This document shows, in pieces, positions 1-7,085 of a stretch of DNA of 13,356 nt. This DNA comes from CAYYNP01 sp964472545 (GTDB taxonomy: Bacteria; Planctomycetota; Planctomycetia; Pirellulales; Thermoguttaceae), in assembly GCA_964472545.1 (NCBI GenBank), contig CAYYNP010000278.1:1-13356 (forward strand), read 5' to 3'. Each line of letters opens with the position of its first letter. Positions within the stretch are counted from its first letter, which is position 1. Made by a program: the position numbers and the translations under genes. The notes under the pieces were generated by a model. It worked only from the letters and a program-made list of their open reading frames with translations. It had not been told where the DNA came from and made no database searches.

Positions 1-9
1 CAGTCCAGG

Positions 10-2409
10 TCAATTCCGGTCGAAAACCGGCCGAAGTATCGGCAAAAGTCGAGCTAAGACACATTCGATGAAATTGTCTGCAACGGAGTGCTCCAATGAG
101 AAGTAGTCTGTGGTGAGAAACGCAACGCATTCTTCCAGGACGGTCTGCCCCAGCCATTCCATCTTGGACGATCCGCGCAACTCACCCATGCAGCGGATCG
201 CGAGCATGAGGTGGTTAGGCTGATTCTCCTCGTTGAGAGTCTCGGTCGGAAACTCCTTCAGCGTCAGCAGCGTGCGGATCAGGCGGTCGGCGAACTCATT
301 GCCGATCTCGCCACAGATCAGCCGCAAGACTTCGCTCCACTGGGGGTCGTTGCCGTGTTCGCGGAAGACCTCGTTCAGGTCATCTAGCGTGAAGTCGTCG
401 GTCTTCTCGAACCGATGCACGAATTCCTTGGCCGTGAGGAACTCCATGAACGTGCGGTGGAGGAAGCCGTAGAGTCTCGGGCCGCGGGGGCAGAGGACGT
501 AGTTGCGCTGCCAGAGGCCTTTGACCATCTGCTGGGCCGCCCGTTCGGCCGCCGCGCCTTTCAGGTCGGCGTAGGTCTCCTCGAACCACTCGCGGGTGAT
601 CTTGAGCAGTTGCTCTTCGGCGATGAAGTTGCCCCGCAGTCCGGCCCGGCTGGCCTGCATCTCGAAGGCGATCCGCCGCAGCAACTCCTTCTTGCGGTAG
701 ACGGTCAGGAAGGCTAACTCCTGCTGCTGCAAGTGGTTGTTGACCTCCCACTGGTGGACCAGGACGTCGAGGCACTGCTCGTAGAACTCGGCCCGTTCTT
801 CGGGCAGCTCGCGTTCGCGGGCGATCAGGCACATGATCGTCAGCAGCAGCGGGTTGCCCGCCAGCAAGCGGACCGACGGCGAACGGTCGACGCTGCCGAG
901 CACCCGCTCGATCCGCATGTTCGCGTCCTTGGGCGAGGCGGGGAAGACGCGGCCGAACCAGGCGCGGGTGAAGTTTTCCTTCTGATCGCGGTCGAGGTCT
1001 TGCAGCCGGAAATGGGCGAAGCCGGCCGGGCGGAGGATGCCTTCGTGGTAGCCGTGGGGGCGGGAGGTGACGATCACGCGGGCCAGCTTGTACTGCTCGG
1101 CGAAGCCGACGATCTGCCGCATCACGTGGTCGCGACGCTTCGGGTCGAAGATCTCGTCGAGCCCGTCGAACATCACCAGCGACGGGCCGGACTGAAGCCG
1201 GCGGTGGAGCCAGGCGTCGTCGATGCCGTAGTTCATCGCCTCGCCCAGGTAGCGGGCGTAGTCCATCAGCGAGTTGACTTCCGGCTCGCGCTCGCAGGTG
1301 AAGTGGTAGTCGCGCAGCTCGATCAAGAGCGGGAAATGGTCTTGCCCGGCGGCGGTGAAGCCTTCGGTCCAGGGCAGCGGCCGGGCCGGATCGTCGGGCT
1401 CCGGCGGCGGGTCGAGGATGCCCAGCAGCAGATAGCGCAGCAGCGTCGACTTGCCCGAGCCGGGCTCGCCGGTGATTACCATCAGGCGCTTGTCGGCCGG
1501 GCCGCGGCCCGGGGCGATCACGTCGAGCACGGGCCGCAGCGGCTGTTCGGCGTAGGAGGCCCGTTGGAACTTCAACCGCTTGGCCGATTCCCCGCCGCCG
1601 TCCTCCTCGAGCAGGGCCACGACGTCCTGGTCGTCGCCACCCTCGAGTTTGCCTTCGCGGGCGAGCTTTTCGAGTTCGTCGCGGGGGATTTCGACCGGCG
1701 GGGGGTTCTCGCGGACGTGTTGCGGCTCGAAGATGTCGGTGACGATCAGCGTGCCCGGGTCGTCGGCCGTCGGCGGGGCGATCCGCGCCAGGTCGACCCG
1801 GGCGAACGTCTTCTGCATCACGGCGACGTACTGCTCGTGTTTCACGGTAATCTGCACGCCGCGCAACAACGACACGCGCTCGAGGATATGGGCGAGCGTG
1901 CGGGCGTTGAGCACCTCGCGGAGTGGCGGCGTGACGAACGCCTTCTCCTGCGCCGCCTTGCGGAAGTTGCCGGCCACCGCGTGCCACGCGCCGGGGAATG
2001 GGAGTGGTTTGCCGCCGGACTCGATCCACTCGCGCGCGAGCAGATCGGGGTTGGGCAGGCGTTCGTCGGACAGATCGCGGACGGTCTCCAGCAGGTGCTC
2101 GGCGACGGTGCCGTTTTTCAGGAAGCTCTCGATCGGACCACGGTATTCGAGGAACTCCGCGCCGGAACTGACCGTCAGGTTCAGCACGTTGCCCAGCGCG
2201 GACAGCGTCCGATCGTAGGCGTGGGTGAGCGCGTTTTGGTAGGCGTCGGCCAGCGCGTCGCGCTCTTGCTTGCCGAGCAGCTTGGCTTCGCCGGTGGCCA
2301 GCAGCCGCTTGACGAATCCCTTGACGTGGTCCTTGACGGCGCCGCCGATGATCTCCAGCGACTTGGTTCCCAAAAACACGGCAGCGGTGACGGTGACCGG
2401 GTCGGGCAT
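10..2409 (-). CDS. NACHT-domain STAND NTPase (bacterial NLR-like)
   Basis: This 799-aa protein is predicted to be a cytoplasmic STAND-class NTPase that switches state on NTP binding. Seen: Walker A GEPGSGKST (314-322), Walker B LVMFDGLDE (411-419) with the second acidic residue typical of NACHT, a sensor-like VTSRPHG (447-453), and the 'LYGFLHRTFMEFLTAKEF' block (647-664) found at the winged-helix/NACHT end. Residues 1-200 look mainly helical and match no effector I recognise; residues 240-275 form an acidic linker. Only about 135 aa follow the NACHT module, helical and perhaps HEAT-like, which is short beside relatives with long sensor repeats. ATG is preceded by GGGGAG 7 nt upstream. Known: bacterial NACHT proteins include anti-phage defence proteins. 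A role here is inferred, since no other defence gene is visible and the gene sits at the window edge. The last 240 bp are clearly lower in GC than the core. Confidence 0.9.
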   Translation of the reverse strand: MPDPVTVTAAVFLGTKSLEIIGGAVKDHVKGFVKRLLATGEAKLLGKQERDALADAYQNALTHAYDRTLSALGNVLNLTVSSGAEFLEYRGPIESFLKNGTVAEHLLETVRDLSDERLPNPDLLAREWIESGGKPLPFPGAWHAVAGNFRKAAQEKAFVTPPLREVLNARTLAHILERVSLLRGVQITVKHEQYVAVMQKTFARVDLARIAPPTADDPGTLIVTDIFEPQHVRENPPPVEIPRDELEKLAREGKLEGGDDQDVVALLEEDGGGESAKRLKFQRASYAEQPLRPVLDVIAPGRGPADKRLMVITGEPGSGKSTLLRYLLLGILDPPPEPDDPARPLPWTEGFTAAGQDHFPLLIELRDYHFTCEREPEVNSLMDYARYLGEAMNYGIDDAWLHRRLQSGPSLVMFDGLDEIFDPKRRDHVMRQIVGFAEQYKLARVIVTSRPHGYHEGILRPAGFAHFRLQDLDRDQKENFTRAWFGRVFPASPKDANMRIERVLGSVDRSPSVRLLAGNPLLLTIMCLIARERELPEERAEFYEQCLDVLVHQWEVNNHLQQQELAFLTVYRKKELLRRIAFEMQASRAGLRGNFIAEEQLLKITREWFEETYADLKGAAAERAAQQMVKGLWQRNYVLCPRGPRLYGFLHRTFMEFLTAKEFVHRFEKTDDFTLDDLNEVFREHGNDPQWSEVLRLICGEIGNEFADRLIRTLLTLKEFPTETLNEENQPNHLMLAIRCMGELRGSSKMEWLGQTVLEECVAFLTTDYFSLEHSVADNFIECVLARLLPILRPVFDRN

Positions 2410-2416
2410 GCGTGTG

Positions 2417-2422
2417 CTCCCC
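2417..2422 (-). promoter_or_regulatory. Ribosome binding site of the NACHT gene
   Basis: GGGGAG (preceded by AAA) lies 7 nt before the ATG at 2409 on the minus strand. It supports this start over the longer overlapping minus-strand frame that opens at 2455. Confidence 0.7.
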
Positions 2423-2483
2423 TTTGTTGGCCGATGGAAGTGACCAAGATAACAAGCCGAGACTCGCGGACTATCGAACCTCT

Positions 2484-2511
2484 ATTCTACCGGATGTGGA
2501 GATGTTGCCAA
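2484..2511 (-). promoter_or_regulatory. Putative sigma70-type promoter for the NACHT gene
   Basis: On the minus strand TTGGCA (2511-2506) and TAGAAT (2489-2484) are separated by 16 nt. Each differs from the sigma70 consensus at one position. The site sits in an AT-richer patch between the upstream gene's stop (2531) and the NACHT start, giving a leader of about 70 nt. It suggests the NACHT gene can be transcribed separately from the upstream gene. This is pattern matching only. Confidence 0.45.
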
Positions 2512-2530
2512 TGCGGCCGGCTCCTTCGTT

Positions 2531-5002
2531 TCACTCGCCGTACTTTCCCCGATAGTCCGCCACGGCCTTTTGCATTGCCTCGCGGCAGGCCGCGTGGTCT
2601 TTGTTGCTCTCGTCCCACTGCACGCGCGCGAGGCATTTGCCGAAGGCGGCGACCAGCGGGCCGGCGTCCTGGCCGAGCATCTCGGCGACCTTGATCAGGC
2701 CGTGCTGCCAACCGCTGCCCGTGATCAGCCAGTTGCTGTGCTGGAAGCCGGGCTGCCAGGTTTCGAGGTACGTAATGAAGTCGGGCAGGATCAACTCATA
2801 CGGCGCATTCTCGAAGCGCTTCAGCACCATCATCGCGCGGTGGGTGGCTTCGTGGGCGGCGGCCTGTTCGTCGTAGCCGGCTTCGATCAGGGAACTGTGC
2901 ACGTTGTGGCCGATCTTGCGGACGTAAGCCGCGATCGTCTGGTCGCCGAGCTTAGCGCCGCATCGCAACAGCGAGCTGACCCCGCCGTCGTAGGAACTGC
3001 GCTCGAAGACGGCACGCGACTTGACGAACATGTCGGCCAGGAAGAGGAATTCCTCGCCGCGGATCTCTTCCTGCAGGCCGACGATCGCCCAATAGGCCGA
3101 CTCGCGCAGGTACCACTCGTCGTGCGCGGCAAACTTGCGGATGGTCGGCATGTTGCGGCGGATGTCCTCCGGCTGGGCGTGGGCCAGGGCCCAGAGCGCG
3201 CCGTCGATCTCCCACCAGGCCGCCTTCGGATCCCCCAGCATCTTCTCCAACCGGGGCACGAATCGCTCGGAGACGACCTCCCGCGGGATGACCGTGCTGT
3301 GGCGCCGGCCCCAGTTGGTGTAGCTGGAAATCGCGTCGCATCCGGCCCGGCGTACGCGGACGTCGGGGTGCTCAAGCGCCGCTTCGACGGCGTCGTAGGC
3401 GGCGTCGTTGTTGAACTTGGCCAGCCGCTGGGCGGCCCAGGTGCGGAACATCGGATTGTGATGCCGCATCTGTTTCGCACAGTAGTCGACGCTCGGCTCG
3501 CCGTCGCGATGTACCATCCGGTAGATCACGTGCGGCGGGTCGTCTTCCGGGCCGTAGCCGTCGGCGTAGCCGCAGCCGAAAAACTCCAGGTCGCGTGCGG
3601 TCCCCCAGGGCAATTTCGGCAGCGGCTTGCGGATGCTGAACTTCGTGGGCGGCGCGCCCAAGATGCGGAGGCGTTTGCGCGGGGCCGTATAGGTCAACCC
3701 CAAGCTCACGCCCCAGTTCTCGCCCGTGTAGCGCGTGGCCCCGGAGGGCGACGACGGCAACATCTTGAACCCTCCGCCCGGCAAGCAGCAGAGTTCGTAG
3801 AACCAGGCCAACTCGTCCATATGGCGGCGATAGCGATGCCGGTGCTCGTCGGGCAAGAACATGCTGCCGATGCCGCGCCAGATGACGTTGAAGCCGCCGC
3901 CGGTGTGGCCGGCTTCCGGGGCACAATAGGAATCGGCGATCAGCATGGCGATGTGTTCGGCGCTCTGCCGGTAGCAATCCTCCGGCAAGAGCGACATCGC
4001 ACAGCCGATCGCGGCGTTGCGGCCGTTGGTGTCGATGTAGATTTCGGAGCGATGGTCGCCGTAGCAGATGCTGCCGTGGCCGGGCATGCGGTAGAAGAAG
4101 TGCAGGGCCTTCTCGAACGTCTCGTCCGGGGCAACAACGCCGCACTCCCGCGCGACGGCCAGCCCCAGGAAGACCGTCACGCCCGCCGAGTTCATCTGCC
4201 CGCTTTGCACGTAACCACAGGCGACGTCGTTCATGTAGTGGCCCCAACTGCCGGCGATTTGGCCTTCGGGCGTCAGCGCCGCCAGCTTCGTCATCGCCGG
4301 CAACACACTGCGGTCGCCGGTTCTGAGGTAGTATTCTCCCAGCACGGTCAACTGGTATCCCAGGTGCCAACTGCTGCGGGTGGGCCGGGCCTCGGCCTCG
4401 GCGGCCAGTGCGGCGGTGTACCGCTTGACCGTCGGCAGGTAGGCGTCGTCGCCGGTGGAGAGCAGAAACAGCGTGGCCATGCAGCCGTTGAGATCGGCCC
4501 CCACCCGCTGTGCTCGGCCGCCGCGGTCGAGATAATACCAGCCGTCGTCCTGCTGTGCGGCGACCAGCTTGTCGGCGAGCTCTTTGACGAGCGTCGCCGA
4601 TTTCCGGCAGTCGACGGGCCAGGTTTTCCCGTAGCCGCCGAGTGTGGGGATCTTGATGGTTACCTCTTTCAGTTGGCCGGCCCGCTTGATCTGAAACGTC
4701 ATCTTACCGTCGGTGGCGTCGGCTTCTAGCAGCGCCTCGCCCAGCGGCCGCCGCGGATCGTTGCCGGCGACCAGTTTGCCGTTGACGCCGACGATCACGT
4801 CCCCTTCTTCCACCGTCCCTTCGGCCGGCGAGTCGGCCATCGTCCCTTGTACGGTGAGCACGGCCTCGGGCTCGAAGGTGGCGACAATCCCCGTTACGCC
4901 GATTTGAAACGCCGGGTAGGGACGCGACGAATTGAACTCGGTGGCGAGAACGCGAGCTGAGAGCAATAGGATAATGCATACGGTAATCGGGGTACGTCTC
5001 AC
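2531..5002 (-). CDS. Secreted PDZ / alpha-alpha toroid / HEAT-like protein
   Basis: An 823-aa exported protein of unknown function. I chose a GTG start because AGGAG lies 8 nt upstream and the next ~20 residues form a good Sec signal peptide (VRRTPITVCIILLLSARVLA). An in-frame ATG at 5152 would add 50 residues with no export character before the signal. Residues ~30-118 look like a PDZ domain (GTVEEGDVIVGVNGKLV, 62-78). Residues ~130-450 have the helical, Gly/Trp/His-rich look of a prenyltransferase/squalene-cyclase-type toroid (QDDGWYYL, GSWGHYMNDVACGY, GHTGGGFNVIWRG). Residues ~508-645 resemble HEAT repeats (AAQRLAKFNNDAAYDAVEAAL; VRVRRAGCDAI), followed by a helical C-terminus. It resembles large planctomycete proteins that I recall under the name DUF6288, a recollection I could not verify. 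The context gives no clear job; a periplasmic scaffold or polysaccharide-related role is a guess. Confidence 0.85.
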   Translation of the reverse strand: MRRTPITVCIILLLSARVLATEFNSSRPYPAFQIGVTGIVATFEPEAVLTVQGTMADSPAEGTVEEGDVIVGVNGKLVAGNDPRRPLGEALLEADATDGKMTFQIKRAGQLKEVTIKIPTLGGYGKTWPVDCRKSATLVKELADKLVAAQQDDGWYYLDRGGRAQRVGADLNGCMATLFLLSTGDDAYLPTVKRYTAALAAEAEARPTRSSWHLGYQLTVLGEYYLRTGDRSVLPAMTKLAALTPEGQIAGSWGHYMNDVACGYVQSGQMNSAGVTVFLGLAVARECGVVAPDETFEKALHFFYRMPGHGSICYGDHRSEIYIDTNGRNAAIGCAMSLLPEDCYRQSAEHIAMLIADSYCAPEAGHTGGGFNVIWRGIGSMFLPDEHRHRYRRHMDELAWFYELCCLPGGGFKMLPSSPSGATRYTGENWGVSLGLTYTAPRKRLRILGAPPTKFSIRKPLPKLPWGTARDLEFFGCGYADGYGPEDDPPHVIYRMVHRDGEPSVDYCAKQMRHHNPMFRTWAAQRLAKFNNDAAYDAVEAALEHPDVRVRRAGCDAISSYTNWGRRHSTVIPREVVSERFVPRLEKMLGDPKAAWWEIDGALWALAHAQPEDIRRNMPTIRKFAAHDEWYLRESAYWAIVGLQEEIRGEEFLFLADMFVKSRAVFERSSYDGGVSSLLRCGAKLGDQTIAAYVRKIGHNVHSSLIEAGYDEQAAAHEATHRAMMVLKRFENAPYELILPDFITYLETWQPGFQHSNWLITGSGWQHGLIKVAEMLGQDAGPLVAAFGKCLARVQWDESNKDHAACREAMQKAVADYRGKYGE

Positions 5003-5010
5003 GGAACACG

Positions 5011-5015
5011 CTCCT
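5011..5015 (-). promoter_or_regulatory. Ribosome binding site deciding the GTG start at 5002
   Basis: AGGAG on the minus strand, 8 nt before GTG. It is the main reason, together with the signal peptide that follows, for preferring GTG over the distant ATG at 5152. Confidence 0.65.
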
Positions 5016-5051
5016 GCGGTGTTTGCTGGGATTTGATACGGTGAAACCCCG

Positions 5052-5080
5052 AGTATCGCAGAAGCCGGCCGGCCTGTCAC
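5052..5080 (-). promoter_or_regulatory. Putative promoter for the PDZ/toroid/HEAT gene
   Basis: On the minus strand GTGACA (5080-5075) and GATACT (5057-5052) are spaced by exactly 17 nt, with 5/6 and 4/6 matches to the sigma70 boxes. The predicted leader is about 43 nt. The start lies in the 180-bp divergent region shared with the isomerase gene. It is a modest match in GC-rich DNA. Confidence 0.35.
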
Positions 5081-5182
5081 GCCATTTCTGCCGACGCTTG
5101 AGAAGTCGCCTCGAATGTGGTAACAACAGTAGGGCCCCAAGCGGCCAGGCAATTCCCACCCGCGCTGAACAGGAGAACTTCG

Positions 5183-6064
5183 ATGAACTCAGGCAGACTC
5201 ACACGCCGGACCCTCATGCAAGGCGCCGCGATGGCCGCCGCCGGAGCCGCGACGGCCCCGATGTTGGCCCAGGACGCGGCTCCCGAGGCTAGCCGGCCCG
5301 AGATTAGGCGGATCGTCAAGAAGGGGCGGATCAACCAGTCGGCCAGCCGTTGGTGCTATCGTAAGCTCTCGCTCGACGTGCTTTGCGCCGCCGGCGCGAG
5401 GATGGGCCTGGTGGGCATCGACCTGCTGCGGCCGAACGACTTTCCCACGCTCAAGAAACACGGCCTGGTCTGCACGATGACCTCCGGTGGAGGCTCCGTA
5501 AACGACAAGGCGAAGCACGAGCAGGCCGTTGCCAGCATGCGAGCGGCGATCGAGGCCAACGCCGAATATGGTTATCGCAACGTGATCGCGATGTCGGGCA
5601 ACCGCAACGGCATCCCCGACGACGTGGGTATCGAAAACGCCGTGGCGGCCCTGAAGCAGGTGGCCGGGTTGGCCGAGAAGAAGAAGGTCACCGTCTGCAT
5701 CGAATACCTCAACAGCAAGGTCAACCACCCGGGCTACATGTTCGACAACATGGCCTGGGGCGTCGAGGTCTGCACGCAGGTCGGCTCGCCCAACGTGAAG
5801 ATCCTCTACGACATCTATCACGCCCAGATCATGGAAGGCGACGTGATCCGCACGATCAAGACCCACAAGGACCTGATCGGCCATTACCACACCGGCGGGA
5901 ACCCCGGGCGGAACGAGATCGACGAGACGCAAGAATTGTATTACCCGGCGATCATGCGTGCCATCGTGGAAACCGGTTTCGACGGCTACGTCGCCCACGA
6001 GTTCGTGCCCACGCGCGATCCGCTCGAATCGCTCGCCCAGGCGATCGAGATCTGCGACGTGTAG
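5183..6064 (+). CDS. Tat-exported sugar isomerase, hydroxypyruvate isomerase-like TIM barrel
   Basis: A 293-aa member of the xylose-isomerase-like TIM-barrel superfamily, closest in motifs to hydroxypyruvate isomerase (hydroxypyruvate to tartronate semialdehyde). Start: ATG with AGGAG 7 nt upstream; the longer frame from 5117 lacks such support. The N-terminus is a Tat signal (TRRTLMQGAAMAAAGAATA, 8-26, AxA-type cleavage near MLAQ). Family signatures: CIEYLNSKVNHPGY (172-185), VKILYDIYHAQIMEGD (205-220), GHYHTGGNPGRNEID (233-247) and GYVAHEFVPT (268-277). By family knowledge E174, D210, H213, H236 and E273 are likely metal-binding or catalytic; all are present. Export is unusual for Hyi, so the real substrate may be another extracytoplasmic sugar or keto-acid. 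A hydratase-like gene follows after an inverted repeat, which hints at sugar-acid catabolism, but the pathway is not determined. Confidence 0.85.
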   Translation: MNSGRLTRRTLMQGAAMAAAGAATAPMLAQDAAPEASRPEIRRIVKKGRINQSASRWCYRKLSLDVLCAAGARMGLVGIDLLRPNDFPTLKKHGLVCTMTSGGGSVNDKAKHEQAVASMRAAIEANAEYGYRNVIAMSGNRNGIPDDVGIENAVAALKQVAGLAEKKKVTVCIEYLNSKVNHPGYMFDNMAWGVEVCTQVGSPNVKILYDIYHAQIMEGDVIRTIKTHKDLIGHYHTGGNPGRNEIDETQELYYPAIMRAIVETGFDGYVAHEFVPTRDPLESLAQAIEICDV

Positions 6065-6101
6065 ACGAGCGAGCCGGCACGCATGTTACCCTAGATAACC
6101 G

Positions 6102-6175
6102 GGTGCCATGCCCACGCTTGCGTGGGCATGCAAGGAGTCGGATCGGCATGCCCACGCCAGCGTGGGCATGGCACC
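6102..6175. repeat. 74-bp BIME/REP-like inverted repeat (GCCATGCCCACG family)
   Basis: Positions 6102-6131 and 6146-6175 are reverse complements with one mismatch in 30 (CTTG against CCAG in the loops), around a 14-nt centre (6132-6145). Each arm is itself a hairpin: CATGCCCACG-CTTG-CGTGGGCATG (6107-6130) and CATGCCCACG-CCAG-CGTGGGCATG (6147-6170). The DNA can therefore form either one long hairpin or two short ones. I recall this word as a common intergenic repeat in Pirellulales, but copy number cannot be counted here. It sits between the isomerase and hydratase genes, where it could limit read-through or stabilise the upstream mRNA. There is no T-tract after it. Confidence 0.85.
6132..6137 (+). 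promoter_or_regulatory. AAGGAG Shine-Dalgarno inside the repeat centre
   Basis: AAGGAG lies in the single-stranded centre of the inverted repeat, 10 nt before the ATG at 6148. It is the only good ribosome binding site near the hydratase start, yet it points to the mini-ORF rather than directly to the hydratase. Confidence 0.45.
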
Positions 6176-6189
6176 TGCGACGCAGATGA
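6148..6189 (+). CDS. Possible 13-codon leader ORF coupled to the hydratase
   Basis: The mini-ORF reads MPTPAWAWHLRRR and stops at TGA 6187-6189, which overlaps the hydratase ATG (6186-6188) as ATGA. AAGGAG is 10 nt before its ATG. Most of its codons come from the repeat arm, so it may be only a by-product of repeat insertion. If translated, it would deliver ribosomes to the hydratase start by translational coupling. It contains two Trp and three terminal Arg codons. No protein function is implied. Confidence 0.3.
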   Translation: MPTPAWAWHLRRR

Positions 6190-6977
6190 CCGAAGCTGAA
6201 ACTCCCATCGCATCTCAGATCGAACAATGGGCGGCGCGCCAGCTTGCCGATTACGACGCGCACGTCTCGGGTTCGATCTTTGCCGAGGGGGTCGTGTTGA
6301 GCGTCGCCCAGGGATACGCGCTGCAAGCGGCCGTGGCCCGGTTGCGCCGCCGACGGGGAGAGCGGGTGATCGGGTACAAGGTCGGATGCACTTCACCGAA
6401 GATCCGAGCTCAACTCGGCATCGATCATTGCATCACCGGAAGACTCTACGACTCGGAACACCACGCTTCAGGGGCGGTGTTATCGCGCGCGGAATATGCG
6501 AACCTCGCGATCGAGGGCGAGTTGGCGGTGGAGTTGTCGCGCGAGCCGGGCCAAGGGGACTTCACTGCGACGGGAATCCCCCCGTGTGTGTCGCTGGTGA
6601 TTCCCGTGATCGAGTTGCACCATCACGTGCTGCGCGGTGAGCGGCCGTCGGCGGGGGAGTTGATTGCCCATAATGCGATCCACGCCGGTTTTGTCGCCGG
6701 ACAGGGCGTTGCACCGGGTGACGCCCGGGGCGACCCGTCGCTGGAGATCTTCGCCGACGATCGATTGCTCGATGCGTGCGAGGGCCCCGCGTTGATCGAG
6801 ACGATTCGTTCTTCGCTGCAATGGCTGACGGAAATCGAGCGGGAGCGCGGCGACGTGCTCCGTGCCGGCCAGATCATCCTGACCGGGTCGATCCCGAGCT
6901 TGATTCCCGTCGGCGAGAGTTGCACGATCAGGGTCGACGCCCCGCCGTTTGGCAGCGTGACGGCGAAGATCGTCTGA
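6186..6977 (+). CDS. 2-keto-4-pentenoate hydratase-like protein (FAH fold)
   Basis: 263 aa from the chosen ATG, matching the usual ~260 aa of MhpD/HpcG-type hydratases, which add water to 2-hydroxypenta-2,4-dienoates or act on related keto-acids with a divalent metal. Seen: GYKVGCTS (63-70), the acidic AIEGELAVEL (108-117) that supplies metal-binding Glu residues, VIPVIELHHH (138-147) with a further Glu, and the C-terminal ILTGSIPSLIPVGESCTIRV (231-250). It is a soluble cytoplasmic protein with no signal peptide. The frame is open back to 6108, but those 26 codons are the palindromic repeat and look non-native, so 6186 is preferred; 6168 is an alternative. No ribosome binding site directly precedes 6186; the ATGA overlap with the leader ORF may explain that. 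The substrate is unknown. No aromatic meta-cleavage partner genes are present, so a sugar-acid or other keto-acid role is equally possible. Confidence 0.85.
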   Translation: MTEAETPIASQIEQWAARQLADYDAHVSGSIFAEGVVLSVAQGYALQAAVARLRRRRGERVIGYKVGCTSPKIRAQLGIDHCITGRLYDSEHHASGAVLSRAEYANLAIEGELAVELSREPGQGDFTATGIPPCVSLVIPVIELHHHVLRGERPSAGELIAHNAIHAGFVAGQGVAPGDARGDPSLEIFADDRLLDACEGPALIETIRSSLQWLTEIERERGDVLRAGQIILTGSIPSLIPVGESCTIRVDAPPFGSVTAKIV

Positions 6978-7085
6978 AGACCGTCGCGCCACGGTTTACC
7001 GGGGCATCCACGATCGGTAGGATGGAGATCAACGGGAAGCGGCAGGCAGAAGCGGGCAACAACGCATCGACAAAGAGCCATCACC

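Noticed and set aside
733..2694. Long open frame on the plus strand opposite the NACHT gene (653 codons)
   Set aside because: It is antisense to a gene with clear NACHT motifs, is rich in Arg/Gly/Val as expected from GC-rich complement frames, and has no recognisable domain. The other long overlapping frames (380-2455 minus, 2570-4729 plus, 3372-4370 minus, 8541-9638 minus) are rejected for the same reason.
5098..5126. TTGAGA-17 nt-TAACAA as a promoter for the isomerase gene
   Set aside because: The -35 box is good but the -10 box matches only 3 of 6 positions, so I do not report it as a feature.
5003..5152. N-terminal extension of the PDZ/toroid protein to ATG 5152
   Set aside because: The 50 added residues precede an otherwise clean signal peptide, and a good AGGAG sits just before the internal GTG.
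6065..6101. Intrinsic terminator after the isomerase (GTTACCCTAGATAAC, ACCC...GGGT)
   Set aside because: The possible stems are only 4 bp and no T-run follows.
6102..6175. CRISPR-like array from the repeated GCCATGCCCACG/CGTGGGCATGGC words
   Set aside because: There are only two units, in inverted rather than direct order, with a 14-nt centre and no spacers or cas genes.
6108..6185. N-terminal extension of the hydratase (26 codons)
   Set aside because: These codons are translated palindromic repeat (MPTLAWA...), absent from the family's normal start. They are best treated as a repeat, not protein.
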